The notes under the pieces: generated by a model
What the model was told of the DNA's origin: nothing
Databases searched by the model: none
The model's input: the letters and a program-made list of their open reading frames with translations, nothing else
Origin: Roseobacter sinensis
Lineage (GTDB): Bacteria > Pseudomonadota > Alphaproteobacteria > Rhodobacterales > Rhodobacteraceae
DNA length: 64,000 bases
Direction: 5' to 3'
NCBI RefSeq assembly: GCF_025755255.1
Contig: NZ_JALIEB010000005.1
Span: 62,001 to 126,000, forward strand
Translations under genes and position numbers: made by a program
Shown here: positions 50,843-60,288 of the stretch, piece after piece
Numbering within the stretch: the first letter of the stretch is position 1
How the letters are laid out: the number at the start of each line of letters is the position of its first letter

Positions 50843-51948
50843 TGGCTCTGTCGCCGCTCAATCAACGGCGCTGGCGCAATTTCAAGCGCAACAGGCGCGC
50901 CTATTGGTCGCTATGGATTTTCGCGGTGCTTTTCGGGATTTCGCTGATGGCGGAGTTCGTGGCCTACGACAAGCCGATCCTCGTGCAGTACCGCGGCAGC
51001 TATTACACACCGATCTGGACCTTCTACCCCGAGACGGAATTCGGTGGGGATTTCCAGACCGAAGCCGTCTATCGCGATCCGGAAGTGCAGTGCCTGATCG
51101 CAACCGGGGGGTTGGATCTGTGCTTCGACGACCCCGAGGGCTATATCGAAGATGCTGAAGACGGCATCATCGAAGGTGAACCGATCCAGCGGGGGTGGAC
51201 GATCTGGCCGCTGATCCCCTACTCCTTCGACACCGCGGTGGACCGGCCCGGCGCAGCCCCGTTGCCACCCAACGGCGAGAACCTTCTGGGCACCGATGGC
51301 ACCAAGCGCGACGTTCTGGCCCGCGTCATTCACGGGTTCCGACTGTCGATCATCTTCACCCTGATCGTCACGGGGGCCGCCAGCCTCATCGGCATCATCG
51401 CCGGGGCCGTCCAGGGGTTCTTCGGCGGCAAGACTGACCTTATCTTCCAGCGGATCATCGAGATCTGGTCCTCGACCCCATCGCTTTACGTGATCATCAT
51501 CATGTTCGCGATCCTGGGGCGCAGTTTCTGGCTCTTGGTGATCCTGCTGGTGCTCTTCAGTTGGACCTCGCTTGTCGGGGTTGTGCGGGCGGAGTTCCTG
51601 CGCGCGCGCAACCTCGAATATGTGCGTGCCGCCCGTGCGCTGGGTGTGAGCAACATGACCATCATGTTCCGCCATATGTTGCCCAACGCCATGGTCGCCA
51701 CCTTGACGATGCTGCCCTTCATCGTCACCGGCACGATCTCGACGCTGGCGATCCTCGACTTTCTGGGTTTCGGGCTGCCGTCGTCCGCGCCGTCGCTGGG
51801 CGAGCTGACCCTCCAGGCCAAGCAGAACCTGCAGGCCCCGTGGCTCGCCTTCACCGCCTTCTTCACCTTCGCGATCATGCTGTCGCTGCTGATCTTCATC
51901 TTCGAGGGCATCCGCGACGCCTTTGACCCAAGAAAGACATTCACGTGA
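50842..51948 (+). CDS. yejE: Peptide ABC transporter permease YejE
   Basis: A 368-residue DppC/OppC-class permease. The cytoplasmic start [20 protein letters not shown] is followed by the first membrane segment and a large periplasmic region (about residues 45-150) typical of YejE. LLGTDGTKRDVLARVIHGFR precedes the core membrane domain, and the EAA loop is YVRAARALGVSNMTIMFRHM. It pairs with YejB. Its start codon overlaps the yejB stop (TGATG) and its stop overlaps the yejF start (GTGA). Confidence 0.95.
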   Translation: MALSPLNQRRWRNFKRNRRAYWSLWIFAVLFGISLMAEFVAYDKPILVQYRGSYYTPIWTFYPETEFGGDFQTEAVYRDPEVQCLIATGGLDLCFDDPEGYIEDAEDGIIEGEPIQRGWTIWPLIPYSFDTAVDRPGAAPLPPNGENLLGTDGTKRDVLARVIHGFRLSIIFTLIVTGAASLIGIIAGAVQGFFGGKTDLIFQRIIEIWSSTPSLYVIIIMFAILGRSFWLLVILLVLFSWTSLVGVVRAEFLRARNLEYVRAARALGVSNMTIMFRHMLPNAMVATLTMLPFIVTGTISTLAILDFLGFGLPSSAPSLGELTLQAKQNLQAPWLAFTAFFTFAIMLSLLIFIFEGIRDAFDPRKTFT

Positions 51949-53525
51949 CCGCGCTGCTCGAGGTGAAAGACCTGCGCGTGAGCTTCCGGCAGGATGGCGC
52001 GCTGACCGAAGCCGTGAAGGGCGTGAGCTTTGCCGTCGAACGTGGCGAGACGGTCGCGCTGGTGGGCGAGTCCGGCTCGGGCAAATCCGTCTCCGCGCTT
52101 TCGACCGTGTCGCTGCTGGGTGACAGCGCCGAGGTCTCCGGCTCGGTCACCTACGATGGCCAGCAGATGATCGGCGCGGGCGAGCAGCTGTTGCGCAAGG
52201 TGCGCGGCAACGACATCAGCTTCATCTTTCAGGAGCCGATGACCTCGCTCAACCCGCTGCACACCATCGAGAAGCAATTGGCCGAAAGTCTCGCGCTGCA
52301 CCAGGGGCTCGCCGGTGCAGCGGCCCGTGCGCGCATTCTGGAGCTGCTCGATCAGGTCGGCATCGCGGATCCCGAGACACGGCTGACAAGCTATCCGCAT
52401 CAGCTGTCGGGCGGGCAGCGGCAGCGGGTGATGATCGCGATGGCGCTGGCCAACGAGCCGGACGTCCTGATCGCCGATGAACCGACGACCGCGCTGGACG
52501 TGACGATCCAGGCGCAGATCCTCGATCTGCTGAAGGAGCTCAAGGATCGGATGGGAATGGGGCTCTTGTTCATCACCCACGACCTCGGCATCGTGCGCCG
52601 CATTGCGGATCGCGTCTGCGTGATGCAGCAGGGCGAGATCGTGGAGACCGGTCCCGTGGCCCGGATCTTTGATGCGCCGCAACATCCCTACACGCAGAAG
52701 CTGCTCAGCGCCGAACCCTCCGGCGCGCCGAGGCCGGTGGCGTCCGACGCGGAACGGGTGGCGGAGACCGAACATCTGAAGGTCTGGTTCCCGATCCATG
52801 CGGGGCTGTTGCGCCGCACGGTGGGGCACGTGAAGGCCGTGAACGATGCGAGCCTCTCGGTCCGTGCCGGCGAGACCATCGGGATCGTGGGCGAGTCAGG
52901 CTCGGGCAAGACGACGCTGGCCCTTGCCATGATGCGCCTCATTGCGTCCGAGGGCCAGATTGTCTTTCTGGGGCAGGACGTGCGCAAATGGTCCACGCGC
53001 GCGCTGCGCTCCTTGCGCAAGGACATGCAGATCGTCTTTCAGGACCCCTATGGGTCGCTCTCGCCGCGGATGACCTGCGCCCAGATCATCTCCGAAGGCC
53101 TTGGCATCCACAAGGTGGATGCTGACCGCGACCCGCGGGATCTGGTGCGCGAGGTGATGGTGGAGGTGGGGCTCGATCCCGCCACGATGGACCGCTACCC
53201 GCATGAGTTCTCGGGTGGACAGCGGCAGCGGATCGCGATTGCCCGCGCCATGGTGCTCCGCCCTCGCCTGCTGGTGCTCGATGAGCCGACCTCGGCACTG
53301 GACATGACCGTGCAGGTGCAGATCGTCGATCTGTTGCGCGACCTGCAGGCCAAATACGGGCTGGCCTATATCTTCATCAGTCACGACCTGAAGGTCGTGC
53401 GTGCCATGTCGCACCGGGTGCTGGTGATGAAACGCGGCGATGTGGTCGAGATGGGCGATGTCGATGCCATCTTCGACGCGCCGCAGCACGACTACACCCG
53501 CACGCTCCTGCAGGCTGCCGTCTGA
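51945..53525 (+). CDS. yejF: Peptide ABC transporter double ATP-binding protein YejF
   Basis: A 526-residue protein with two fused ABC ATPase domains. Domain 1 has [32 protein letters not shown] and [13 protein letters not shown]; domain 2 has [30 protein letters not shown] and [13 protein letters not shown]. It powers import of peptides through YejBE. The GTG start overlaps the yejE stop, as common in such operons. A hairpin follows before the convergent hemN. Confidence 0.95.
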   Translation: MTALLEVKDLRVSFRQDGALTEAVKGVSFAVERGETVALVGESGSGKSVSALSTVSLLGDSAEVSGSVTYDGQQMIGAGEQLLRKVRGNDISFIFQEPMTSLNPLHTIEKQLAESLALHQGLAGAAARARILELLDQVGIADPETRLTSYPHQLSGGQRQRVMIAMALANEPDVLIADEPTTALDVTIQAQILDLLKELKDRMGMGLLFITHDLGIVRRIADRVCVMQQGEIVETGPVARIFDAPQHPYTQKLLSAEPSGAPRPVASDAERVAETEHLKVWFPIHAGLLRRTVGHVKAVNDASLSVRAGETIGIVGESGSGKTTLALAMMRLIASEGQIVFLGQDVRKWSTRALRSLRKDMQIVFQDPYGSLSPRMTCAQIISEGLGIHKVDADRDPRDLVREVMVEVGLDPATMDRYPHEFSGGQRQRIAIARAMVLRPRLLVLDEPTSALDMTVQVQIVDLLRDLQAKYGLAYIFISHDLKVVRAMSHRVLVMKRGDVVEMGDVDAIFDAPQHDYTRTLLQAAV

Positions 53526-53550
53526 TCATCGGTCGGGCGGTTGTGACCGG

Positions 53551-53580
53551 CAGGTGGGGTGGGCCTTGGGCCACCCCCTG
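53551..53580. terminator. Hairpin between convergent yejF and hemN
   Basis: A GC-rich inverted repeat (outer CAGG / CCTG, inner GGGGTGG / CCACCCC around CCTTGG, one mismatch) lies 25 bp after yejF and ends 2 bp before the hemN stop. There is no T tract. Its place between convergent genes suggests a bidirectional transcript end. Confidence 0.45.
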
Positions 53581-53581
53581 C

Positions 53582-54937
53582 TCAGATCGCCGAGGCGTGC
53601 CCCGCGCCTGACATGTCGTAGGCGTCGAAGAACCGCGCGATGATCCGGGTGAGCGGCCGGCCTTCGGGTCTGATCCGCAAGCCCGTCTCGCCCAGATGCA
53701 CCATCTCGCCGAACTGGTCCGCGGCCGATTGCAGCAACTCGGCCAGATGCCGCGTCGCGCCGGGGAACCGCAGGGCCATATCGTCGAAGCGGACCTCGAA
53801 ATCGCACATCAGTGCTTCGATGATCCGCGCGCGCAGAAGATCCTCGCCCGCAAAGGCGTGCCCCCGCGCGGCAGCAAACCGGCCCGACTGGATCGCCTTT
53901 GCGTAAGCGGATGTGGCGGAGGCGTTCTGCGTGTACCCTTGGCGGAAGCGTGAGATGGCAGAGGCGCCAAGACCCACGAGTGTCTCTGCCGGATCATCGG
54001 TGTAGCCCTGGAAATTGCGGCGCAACAGCCCTGCGCGCGCCGCGACCGCGAGGCTGTCATGTGGCGCGGCAAAGTGATCGATGCCAATCTGCGTATAGCC
54101 ATCCCATTCGAAAAGCCGCGCCGCGGTCTCGAAGAGGCTCAGGCGCCGCTCGGGCGCGGGCAGCGCATCGCTCGGGATCATCGACTGGCGCCGCGCCATC
54201 CATGGCACATGCGCATAGCCATAAAGCGCCACGCGATCCGGGTTCAGCGTCAGCAGTTTCTGCACCGAGGCCGCGATCCGCGTCTCGTCCTGATGCGGCA
54301 ATCCGAAGAGGATGTCGGCGTTCAGCGAAGTGATGTTTGATGCGCGCAGCATGTCGGCTGCATCGCGCGTGACCTCGAAGCTCTGGATCCGGCCGATGGT
54401 GGTCTGAACCTCGGGATCGAAATCCTGCACGCCGATGGAGGCGCGCGTCATGCCGACCCGGGCCAGCGCATCGACCCGCGCCGAATCGATTTCGTTCGGA
54501 TCGACCTCGACCGAGAATTCCGCACCCGACGCGAGCGGTGCCACATCCGCCACCGCACCGGCAAGCTCGTCGATCATCCCGGACGAGAGCAGTGTCGGCG
54601 TGCCGCCGCCCCAGTGCATCCGGCTCAGCGTCACACCGTCGGGCAGCATCTGCCCCAGCATTTCGATTTCCTGGATCAGGGTTTCGAGATATCCGGCGAC
54701 GGGCGTGAGCGTCTGCGTCCCTTGTGTCCGGCAGGCACAGAACCAGCAAAGCCGTCGGCAAAAGGGGACGTGCAGATAGAGCGAGATCTGCCCGCCGGGA
54801 GGAATGGCGCGCACCCAACTCTCCATCTGCGCGCCACCGATCTCGGGTTTGAACTGAGGCGCGGTCGGGTAGCTGGTGTACCGTGGCACCATCGCGTCAA
54901 AAAGACCCAGCTTTGCTAATTTGGATGTCATGTGCAT
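53582..54937 (-). CDS. hemN: Oxygen-independent coproporphyrinogen III dehydrogenase
   Basis: A 451-residue radical-SAM enzyme that decarboxylates coproporphyrinogen III to protoporphyrinogen IX without oxygen. The start region has MVPRYTSYPTAPQF. The [4Fe-4S]/SAM motif C-x3-C-x2-C is HVPFCRRLCWFCACRT (about 56-71). SRMHWGGGTPTLLSSGMI and SIGVQDFDPEVQTTIGRIQS follow. The C-terminal HemN domain is present. MHM offers starts at 54937 and 54931. An FNR-type box lies 35 bp upstream, fitting low-oxygen induction by FnrL, its divergent neighbour. Confidence 0.95.
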   Translation of the reverse strand: MHMTSKLAKLGLFDAMVPRYTSYPTAPQFKPEIGGAQMESWVRAIPPGGQISLYLHVPFCRRLCWFCACRTQGTQTLTPVAGYLETLIQEIEMLGQMLPDGVTLSRMHWGGGTPTLLSSGMIDELAGAVADVAPLASGAEFSVEVDPNEIDSARVDALARVGMTRASIGVQDFDPEVQTTIGRIQSFEVTRDAADMLRASNITSLNADILFGLPHQDETRIAASVQKLLTLNPDRVALYGYAHVPWMARRQSMIPSDALPAPERRLSLFETAARLFEWDGYTQIGIDHFAAPHDSLAVAARAGLLRRNFQGYTDDPAETLVGLGASAISRFRQGYTQNASATSAYAKAIQSGRFAAARGHAFAGEDLLRARIIEALMCDFEVRFDDMALRFPGATRHLAELLQSAADQFGEMVHLGETGLRIRPEGRPLTRIIARFFDAYDMSGAGHASAI

Positions 54938-54971
54938 ACTGCTCGCATAAAGTGCGCTGTGTCACCTTTCC

Positions 54972-54985
54972 TTGACACAGATCAA
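54972..54985. promoter_or_regulatory. FNR-type box between hemN and fnrL
   Basis: TTGACACAGATCAA matches the FNR/FnrL consensus TTGAT-N4-ATCAA at nine of ten defined positions. It lies 35 bp before hemN and 16 bp before fnrL, so it could activate hemN and repress or autoregulate fnrL. Confidence 0.75.
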
Positions 54986-55000
54986 AAGAGGAGCCTCAAG

Positions 55001-55744
55001 ATGCAGCAGGTGGCAAGCCCTGCCTTCAAGTCCTGTTCGGACTGTCCAATCCGCCATCGGGCCGTATGTGCCAAATGCGACAGTGACGAACTCGAGCTGC
55101 TCGAGGATATCAAGTACTATCGAAGTTTCAGCGCCGGGCAGACAGTCATGTGGGCCGGCGATCATATGGATTTCGTCGCCTCCGTCGTCTCCGGTGTCGC
55201 AACGCTGACACAGACGATGGAAGACGGTCGGACGCAGATGGTGGGCCTGCTGCTGCCCTCGGATTTCGTGGGGCGCCCCGGCCGGGGCGAGGCGGCCTAT
55301 ACGGTGACGGCGACATCGGATCTGGTGATGTGCTGTTTCCGGCGCAAACCTTTCGAGCAGATGATCGGTACGACACCGCATATTGCGCATCGCCTGCTGG
55401 AGATGACGCTGGACGAGTTGGATGCCGCGCGCGAGTGGATGCTTGTTTTGGGACGCAAAACAGCGCGGGAGAAGATCGCGAGCCTGCTTTCGATCATCGC
55501 GCGGCGCGATGCGTTGCTCGGTCTGGCGCCGCCTGGCAAGGAGCTGCAGTTCGAACTGCCGCTGACCCGCGAGGCCATGGCCGACTATCTGGGACTGACG
55601 CTGGAGACGGTCAGCCGCCAGATGTCTGCGCTGAAGCGGGACGGTGTGATCATTCTCGCCGGCAAGCGTGTGGTGACGGTGCCCGACATGGACCGGCTGA
55701 TGACCGAGGCCGGCGACGACAGCGACGGCGGCTACCTCGTGTAA
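55001..55744 (+). CDS. fnrL: Oxygen-sensing regulator FnrL
   Basis: A 247-residue CRP/FNR regulator. Cluster ligands are probably three of C12, C15, C23 and C26 in SCSDCPIRHRAVCAKC plus C111 or C112 (VMCCFRR). The cyclic-nucleotide-binding-like core spans about 30-150, and the C-terminal helix-turn-helix includes MADYLGLTLETVSRQMSALK, matching FNR DNA specificity. In Rhodobacter FnrL activates hem, cco and photosynthesis genes when oxygen is low. Start MQQVASPAFKS follows AGAGGAG; the frame's upstream ATG at 54932 overlaps the FNR box and was not used. Confidence 0.95.
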   Translation: MQQVASPAFKSCSDCPIRHRAVCAKCDSDELELLEDIKYYRSFSAGQTVMWAGDHMDFVASVVSGVATLTQTMEDGRTQMVGLLLPSDFVGRPGRGEAAYTVTATSDLVMCCFRRKPFEQMIGTTPHIAHRLLEMTLDELDAAREWMLVLGRKTAREKIASLLSIIARRDALLGLAPPGKELQFELPLTREAMADYLGLTLETVSRQMSALKRDGVIILAGKRVVTVPDMDRLMTEAGDDSDGGYLV

Positions 55745-55759
55745 ACTGCGGCGTGCAGC

Positions 55760-56596
55760 TCAATGCGCCATGAAGACGGGCACCTTCGCGTGTTCCAGCG
55801 TCTCGCGGGTGGCGCCCCCGAGGATCGCCTCGCGAAAACGGGAGTGACCGTAGGCGCCCATCACCAGCATCTCGGCCCCCATTTCGGTGACGTGGCGCTG
55901 CAACCGCTCGCTGACCCGCGCGCCGTTGCGGGACATCACCTGTATATCGCAGTTGACACCATGGCGAGAGAGCATCACCGCCAGCGCGCCGCCCGGATCG
56001 GACCGGTTCGCGGCGTGTTCGGGCGGGTCGATGATCGCGATATGCACCTCCTTCGCCGCCATCAGGAAGGGCAGCGCGGAGCGGATCGCCCGCAGGGCTT
56101 CGGTGCTTTCGTTCCACCCGATGACGATGCGCTCGGGCCGTGCGATGGGCTCGACATCGGGCATCACAACCGTGGGGCAGGCCGCGTCGAACAGCATCGC
56201 TTCGAGGATCAGTGTCTCTTCGGGGCTGCTGTCCTTGCGGTAGGGCAGGGGCGCGACCCCGAGGTCTGCAAACCGCGCGGCCAGCGCCAGGGGCCGCCCC
56301 GCATCAGCGAGCGTTGCAACCGCATCGACCGCCGTCCACCGCAGCTTTGCGGTTTGCAGCCACGCCTCCACCTCGCCCCGTGTCTCTTCGGCCTTGCGGT
56401 GCGCCTCTTCGAGGGCCGTCTGCACCAGGATCGCATTCGCGCCGACCTCGTAGTAGTTGCTCCGCGACCGGTCCATGCCCACGCACATCACGTCGAGATG
56501 CGCATCTAGCGCTTCGGTCAGGGCCGCCGCCTGCGCGAGCGCGGCCGTGCTGGGGTCGAAGGAGGTCATCGCGGTGAAGATCGTCTTGAAGGTCAT
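55760..56596 (-). CDS. Universal stress protein (tandem UspA domains)
   Basis: A 278-residue protein with two universal-stress-protein-like halves. The first half (about 1-140) has MTFKTIFTAMTSFDPSTAAL but a weak nucleotide motif. The second (about 150-278) has RIVIGWNESTEALRAIRSAL and ends VMGAYGHSRFREAILGGATR, the ATP-binding G-x2-G-x9-G pattern. It responds to unspecified stress. Its upstream region, shared with ccoN, carries two FNR-type boxes, so low-oxygen induction is likely. It is divergent from ccoN. Confidence 0.9.
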   Translation of the reverse strand: MTFKTIFTAMTSFDPSTAALAQAAALTEALDAHLDVMCVGMDRSRSNYYEVGANAILVQTALEEAHRKAEETRGEVEAWLQTAKLRWTAVDAVATLADAGRPLALAARFADLGVAPLPYRKDSSPEETLILEAMLFDAACPTVVMPDVEPIARPERIVIGWNESTEALRAIRSALPFLMAAKEVHIAIIDPPEHAANRSDPGGALAVMLSRHGVNCDIQVMSRNGARVSERLQRHVTEMGAEMLVMGAYGHSRFREAILGGATRETLEHAKVPVFMAH

Positions 56597-56656
56597 GACG
56601 CCGGTCCTTTGCAGTGGTCTTGCCGAAAACCCTAGCCTTCGCGTGTCGCGCGAACC

Positions 56657-56670
56657 TTGATCCGCATCAG
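56657..56670. promoter_or_regulatory. FNR-type box nearest the usp gene
   Basis: TTGATCCGCATCAG matches TTGAT-N4-ATCAA except at the last base. It lies 60 bp upstream of the universal stress protein start and probably serves that gene. Confidence 0.6.
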
Positions 56671-56688
56671 TCAAAAACGGGCCGATGC

Positions 56689-56702
56689 TTGATGCAGATC
56701 AA
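56689..56702. promoter_or_regulatory. Perfect FNR box upstream of ccoN
   Basis: TTGATGCAGATCAA is an exact match to TTGAT-N4-ATCAA, 87 bp before the ccoN start. FnrL-dependent activation of ccoNOQP from such a site is known in Rhodobacter species. Confidence 0.85.
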
Positions 56703-56789
56703 AGCGCGCGCAGGGCCAAACCGGCACACCCGGATCATTGAGACGTTCCCACGCCCCGCGTGGGGCTAACCGGAAGGGAACCCGGAACA

Positions 56790-58403
56790 ATGAATACCGG
56801 AACATCAAATTACATAAAGCTGGTGGTCCTGGCACTCGCCACGCTGTTTACGATGATCGCGGCGAGCTACGCCCGCGATCTGGCTTATCAGGTTCATATG
56901 ATCATCTTCATGATCGTGGCGGCAGGGTTGTTTCTGACAACGCTGCGCGCAACGGACGAACCTGTCAAACCCATACCCACCAACGAATATTTCGACAGCG
57001 TCGTGCGCGCGGGCGTGATCGCGACCGCCTTCTGGGGCGTTGTCGGTTTCCTCGTTGGCGTTGTCATTGCCTTTCAGCTGGCGTTTCCGCAGTTGAACTT
57101 TGAATGGACGCAAGGGTATGGGAATTTCGGCCGCTTGCGTCCGCTGCACACCTCGGCAGTGATCTTTGCCTTCGGAGGCAATGCGCTGATCGCAAGCTCG
57201 TTCTACATCGTGCAGCGCACCTCGGCGGCCCGGCTCTGGGGCGGCAACCTCGGCTGGTTCGTGTTCTGGGGCTATCAGCTCTTCATCGTGCTTGCGGCCA
57301 CCGGGTACCTTCTGGGCGGTACGCAATCGAAGGAATACGCCGAGCCTGAATGGTACGTCGACATCTGGCTGACCATCGTCTGGGTTGCCTTCCTCGCCTG
57401 TTTCCTTGGCACGATAATCCGGCGGAAAGAGCCGCATATCTACGTGGCGAACTGGTTCCTTCTGTCCTTCATCGTGACGGTGGCGATGCTGCATATCGTC
57501 AATAACATCTCGATCCCCGTCTCGATCTGGGGCAGCAAGTCGGTGCAGGTCTTCTCGGGTGTGCAGGATGCGATGGTGCAGTGGTGGTATGGCCACAACG
57601 CCGTTGGCTTCTTTCTGACCGCAGGGTTCCTCGGCATGATGTACTACTTCGTGCCCAAGCAAGCCGAACGCCCGGTGTTCTCCTATAAGCTGTCGATCAT
57701 TCACTTCTGGGCGCTGATCTTCCTCTATATCTGGGCTGGTCCGCACCACCTGCATTACACCGCACTCCCCGACTGGGCGTCCACGCTTGGCATGGTCTTC
57801 TCGATCATCCTGTGGATGCCCAGCTGGGGCGGTATGATCAACGGCCTGATGACGCTGCAAGGGGCCTGGGACAAGCTGCGCACCGACCCGGTGCTGCGGA
57901 TGATGGTCACCAGCCTTGCCTTCTACGGCATGTCCACCTTCGAGGGCCCGATGATGTCCATTCGCTCGGTCAACAGCCTCAGCCACTACACCGACTGGAC
58001 CATTGGCCACGTGCATTCCGGTGCCCTGGGCTGGAACGGGTTGATCACCTTCGGCGCACTCTACTACCTGGTGCCCGTGCTCTGGAAGCGGGAGCGGCTT
58101 TACAGCCTCAGCCTTGTCAGCTGGCACTTCTGGCTCGCCACCATCGGCATCGTGCTCTACGCGGCCTCGATGTGGGTGACCGGGATCATGGAGGGCCTGA
58201 TGTGGCGCGAAGTGGATGCCAACGGCTTCCTCGTGAACAGCTTTGCCGACACCGTGAGCGCCAAGTTCCCCATGTATGTGGTGCGCGGTCTGGGCGGCGT
58301 GCTGTTCCTCGCTGGTTCCATCATCATGTGCTACAACCTGTGGATGACTGTCCGCGCGGCGCCTGCCAAGGCTTCGCTCGGCACAGCCGTCCCTGCGGAA
58401 TAG
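56790..58403 (+). CDS. ccoN: Cytochrome cbb3 oxidase subunit I
   Basis: A 537-residue catalytic subunit of the cbb3 (C-type) haem-copper oxidase, which reduces oxygen to water with high affinity and pumps protons. About twelve to fourteen membrane segments are visible. [20 protein letters not shown] includes a haem-ligand His, [20 protein letters not shown] the CuB His and cross-linked Tyr region, and [13 protein letters not shown] the His pair. [16 protein letters not shown] holds later haem ligands. It starts the operon ccoNOQP, with ccoO 12 bp downstream. Confidence 0.97.
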   Translation: MNTGTSNYIKLVVLALATLFTMIAASYARDLAYQVHMIIFMIVAAGLFLTTLRATDEPVKPIPTNEYFDSVVRAGVIATAFWGVVGFLVGVVIAFQLAFPQLNFEWTQGYGNFGRLRPLHTSAVIFAFGGNALIASSFYIVQRTSAARLWGGNLGWFVFWGYQLFIVLAATGYLLGGTQSKEYAEPEWYVDIWLTIVWVAFLACFLGTIIRRKEPHIYVANWFLLSFIVTVAMLHIVNNISIPVSIWGSKSVQVFSGVQDAMVQWWYGHNAVGFFLTAGFLGMMYYFVPKQAERPVFSYKLSIIHFWALIFLYIWAGPHHLHYTALPDWASTLGMVFSIILWMPSWGGMINGLMTLQGAWDKLRTDPVLRMMVTSLAFYGMSTFEGPMMSIRSVNSLSHYTDWTIGHVHSGALGWNGLITFGALYYLVPVLWKRERLYSLSLVSWHFWLATIGIVLYAASMWVTGIMEGLMWREVDANGFLVNSFADTVSAKFPMYVVRGLGGVLFLAGSIIMCYNLWMTVRAAPAKASLGTAVPAE

Positions 58404-58415
58404 GGAGGGGCAACA

Positions 58416-59141
58416 ATGTCGATCCTCAGCAAACATAAGATCCTCGAGACCAACGCCACCCTCCTGCTGATCTTCAGCTTCCTGGTGGTGACCATCGGGG
58501 GCATCGTGCAGATCGTGCCGCTCTTCTACCTCGAAAACACCATCGAGGAAGTGGAAGGGATGCGCCCCTACTCTCCGCTGGAGCTGGCTGGCCGTGACAT
58601 CTACATCCGCGAGGGCTGCTATGTCTGCCACAGCCAGATGATCCGACCCATGCGGGACGAGGTCGAGCGCTACGGCCACTACAGCCTCGCCGCGGAGTCG
58701 ATGTACGACCACCCGTTCCAGTGGGGCTCCAAGCGGACCGGGCCGGATCTGGCCCGTGTGGGCGGGCGCTACTCGGATGACTGGCACATCGACCATTTGC
58801 GGAACCCCAAGGCGGTCGTGCCGGAATCGATCATGCCGCCCTACGCCTTCCTTGAGGAAACGCTGATCGACGCGGATCACATCGAGGACCTGCTGCGCAC
58901 GCATCGCATCGTGGGCGTGCCCTACACTGATGAGATGATCGAGCAGGCCGCGGCGGACTTCCGTGCCCAGGCCGACCCCGACAGCGATTTTGACGGGCTG
59001 CTCGAACGCTATCCGGGTGCGCAGGTGCGCAACTTCGACGGCCAGCCGGGCATTTCCGAGGCCGATGCGATGATCGCTTATCTGCAAATGCTGGGCACGC
59101 TGGTCGACTTCTCGACCTTCACGCCCGACGCAAGCCGCTAA
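58416..59141 (+). CDS. ccoO: Cytochrome cbb3 oxidase subunit II (monohaem cytochrome c)
   Basis: A 241-residue membrane-anchored cytochrome c. One N-terminal anchor (about residues 15-38, [20 protein letters not shown]) leads to the haem motif EGCYVCHSQ at about 67-75. [13 protein letters not shown] carries the Met axial ligand. It passes electrons from CcoP to CcoN. AGGGAGGGG precedes the ATG. It is tightly spaced between ccoN and ccoQ. Confidence 0.97.
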   Translation: MSILSKHKILETNATLLLIFSFLVVTIGGIVQIVPLFYLENTIEEVEGMRPYSPLELAGRDIYIREGCYVCHSQMIRPMRDEVERYGHYSLAAESMYDHPFQWGSKRTGPDLARVGGRYSDDWHIDHLRNPKAVVPESIMPPYAFLEETLIDADHIEDLLRTHRIVGVPYTDEMIEQAAADFRAQADPDSDFDGLLERYPGAQVRNFDGQPGISEADAMIAYLQMLGTLVDFSTFTPDASR

Positions 59142-59155
59142 GGGAGGGAGACAGC

Positions 59156-59341
59156 ATGGAAACCTATTCGCTCCTGCGTGAATTCGCTGACAGCTGGATG
59201 CTTCTGGTTCTGTTCTGCATCTTCGTGGGCATCTGGTTCTGGGTCATTCGGCCCGGCTCCAGCGCCGCGCACGACGAGGCCAAGAACATGATCTTCCGCA
59301 ATGACGACCGACCCGCGCCCCGAGAGGAGGCAGAGAAATGA
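59156..59341 (+). CDS. ccoQ: Cytochrome cbb3 oxidase subunit CcoQ
   Basis: A 61-residue single-span membrane protein: a short periplasmic start [14 protein letters not shown], one membrane helix (about 15-35, [20 protein letters not shown]) and a charged cytoplasmic tail ending PAPREEAEK. CcoQ helps stabilise the cbb3 complex under oxygen. AGGGAGGGAGACAGC gives a strong start site. Its stop overlaps the ccoP start by four bases (ATGA). Confidence 0.92.
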   Translation: METYSLLREFADSWMLLVLFCIFVGIWFWVIRPGSSAAHDEAKNMIFRNDDRPAPREEAEK

Positions 59342-60201
59342 GTAAAGTACCGCCGAAACAAGAGGGCGATCCGAACACCACCGGCCACAGCTGGGACGGG
59401 ATCGAGGAGTTCGACAACCCGATGCCGCGCTGGTGGCTCTGGACCTTCTACGCCACAATTGTCTGGGGTGTGGCCTACACGATCGCCTATCCGGCCTGGC
59501 CACTGGTTTCCTCTGCGACCTCGGGTCTTCTGGGGTATTCCACCCGGGGAGAGGTGGCCGTCGACATCGCAGCGGTCGAGGAGGCCAACGCAGGCATCAA
59601 TGCGCGGCTTGCCGAAGCGGAGCTCACCGAGATTTCCGCAGATGCCGAGTTGAACGGCTATGCCGTGTCCGCTGGTGCCGCCGTCTTCCGCACCTGGTGT
59701 GCCCAATGCCATGGCTCTGGCGCGGCAGGCTTCGTGGGCTACCCCAACCTGCTCGACGACGATTGGCTCTGGGGGGGCGACATCGAGGCCATTCACACCA
59801 CGATCGCTCACGGGATCCGCAACGAGGACGACCCGGATGCCCGGTATTCCGAGATGCCCGCCTACGGTGACATCTTCGAGCCTCAGGAGATCTCCCAGGT
59901 CGTGAACTATGTCATGTCGCTCTCCGGCAGCGATCACGATGCTGGCCTGGCCGAACCGGGCGCCGAGCTCTTCGCCGACAATTGCGCGGCCTGTCATGGG
60001 GACGACGGTCTTGGAAACACCGAGCTCGGAGCTCCGAATCTCGCCGACGCGATCTGGCTCTACGGCGGTGATGAAGAAACGCTGACCGAGACTGTGACCT
60101 ATAGCCGCTATGGCGTCATGCCACCTTGGACACAGCGCTTAGGCGAGGCAGAGATCAGGGCAGTCGCACTCTACGTGCACCAGCTGGGTGGCGGCGAGTA
60201 G
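59338..60201 (+). CDS. ccoP: Cytochrome cbb3 oxidase subunit III (dihaem cytochrome c)
   Basis: A 287-residue dihaem cytochrome c anchored by one N-terminal membrane segment (about 33-57). [20 protein letters not shown] is the family start. The two haem sites are CAQCHG at about 121-126 and CAACHG at about 219-224, each with a Met ligand (EMPAYG and VMPPWT). It takes electrons from soluble or membrane cytochromes c. It ends the structural operon; ccoG begins 87 bp later. Confidence 0.97.
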   Translation: MSKVPPKQEGDPNTTGHSWDGIEEFDNPMPRWWLWTFYATIVWGVAYTIAYPAWPLVSSATSGLLGYSTRGEVAVDIAAVEEANAGINARLAEAELTEISADAELNGYAVSAGAAVFRTWCAQCHGSGAAGFVGYPNLLDDDWLWGGDIEAIHTTIAHGIRNEDDPDARYSEMPAYGDIFEPQEISQVVNYVMSLSGSDHDAGLAEPGAELFADNCAACHGDDGLGNTELGAPNLADAIWLYGGDEETLTETVTYSRYGVMPPWTQRLGEAEIRAVALYVHQLGGGE

Positions 60202-60288
60202 CCGCTGCCCATCGGGCCGGGGGGCGCGGCAATCGCTGCAAACTCCCGTCGGCCCGGACCGCTTCAGAGTACATCCGCAAGGACAATC

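Noticed and set aside
56805-59087. A 760-residue minus-strand frame opposite ccoN and ccoO
   Set aside because: ccoN and ccoO are unmistakable on the plus strand; the antisense frame is a by-product of high-GC codon bias.
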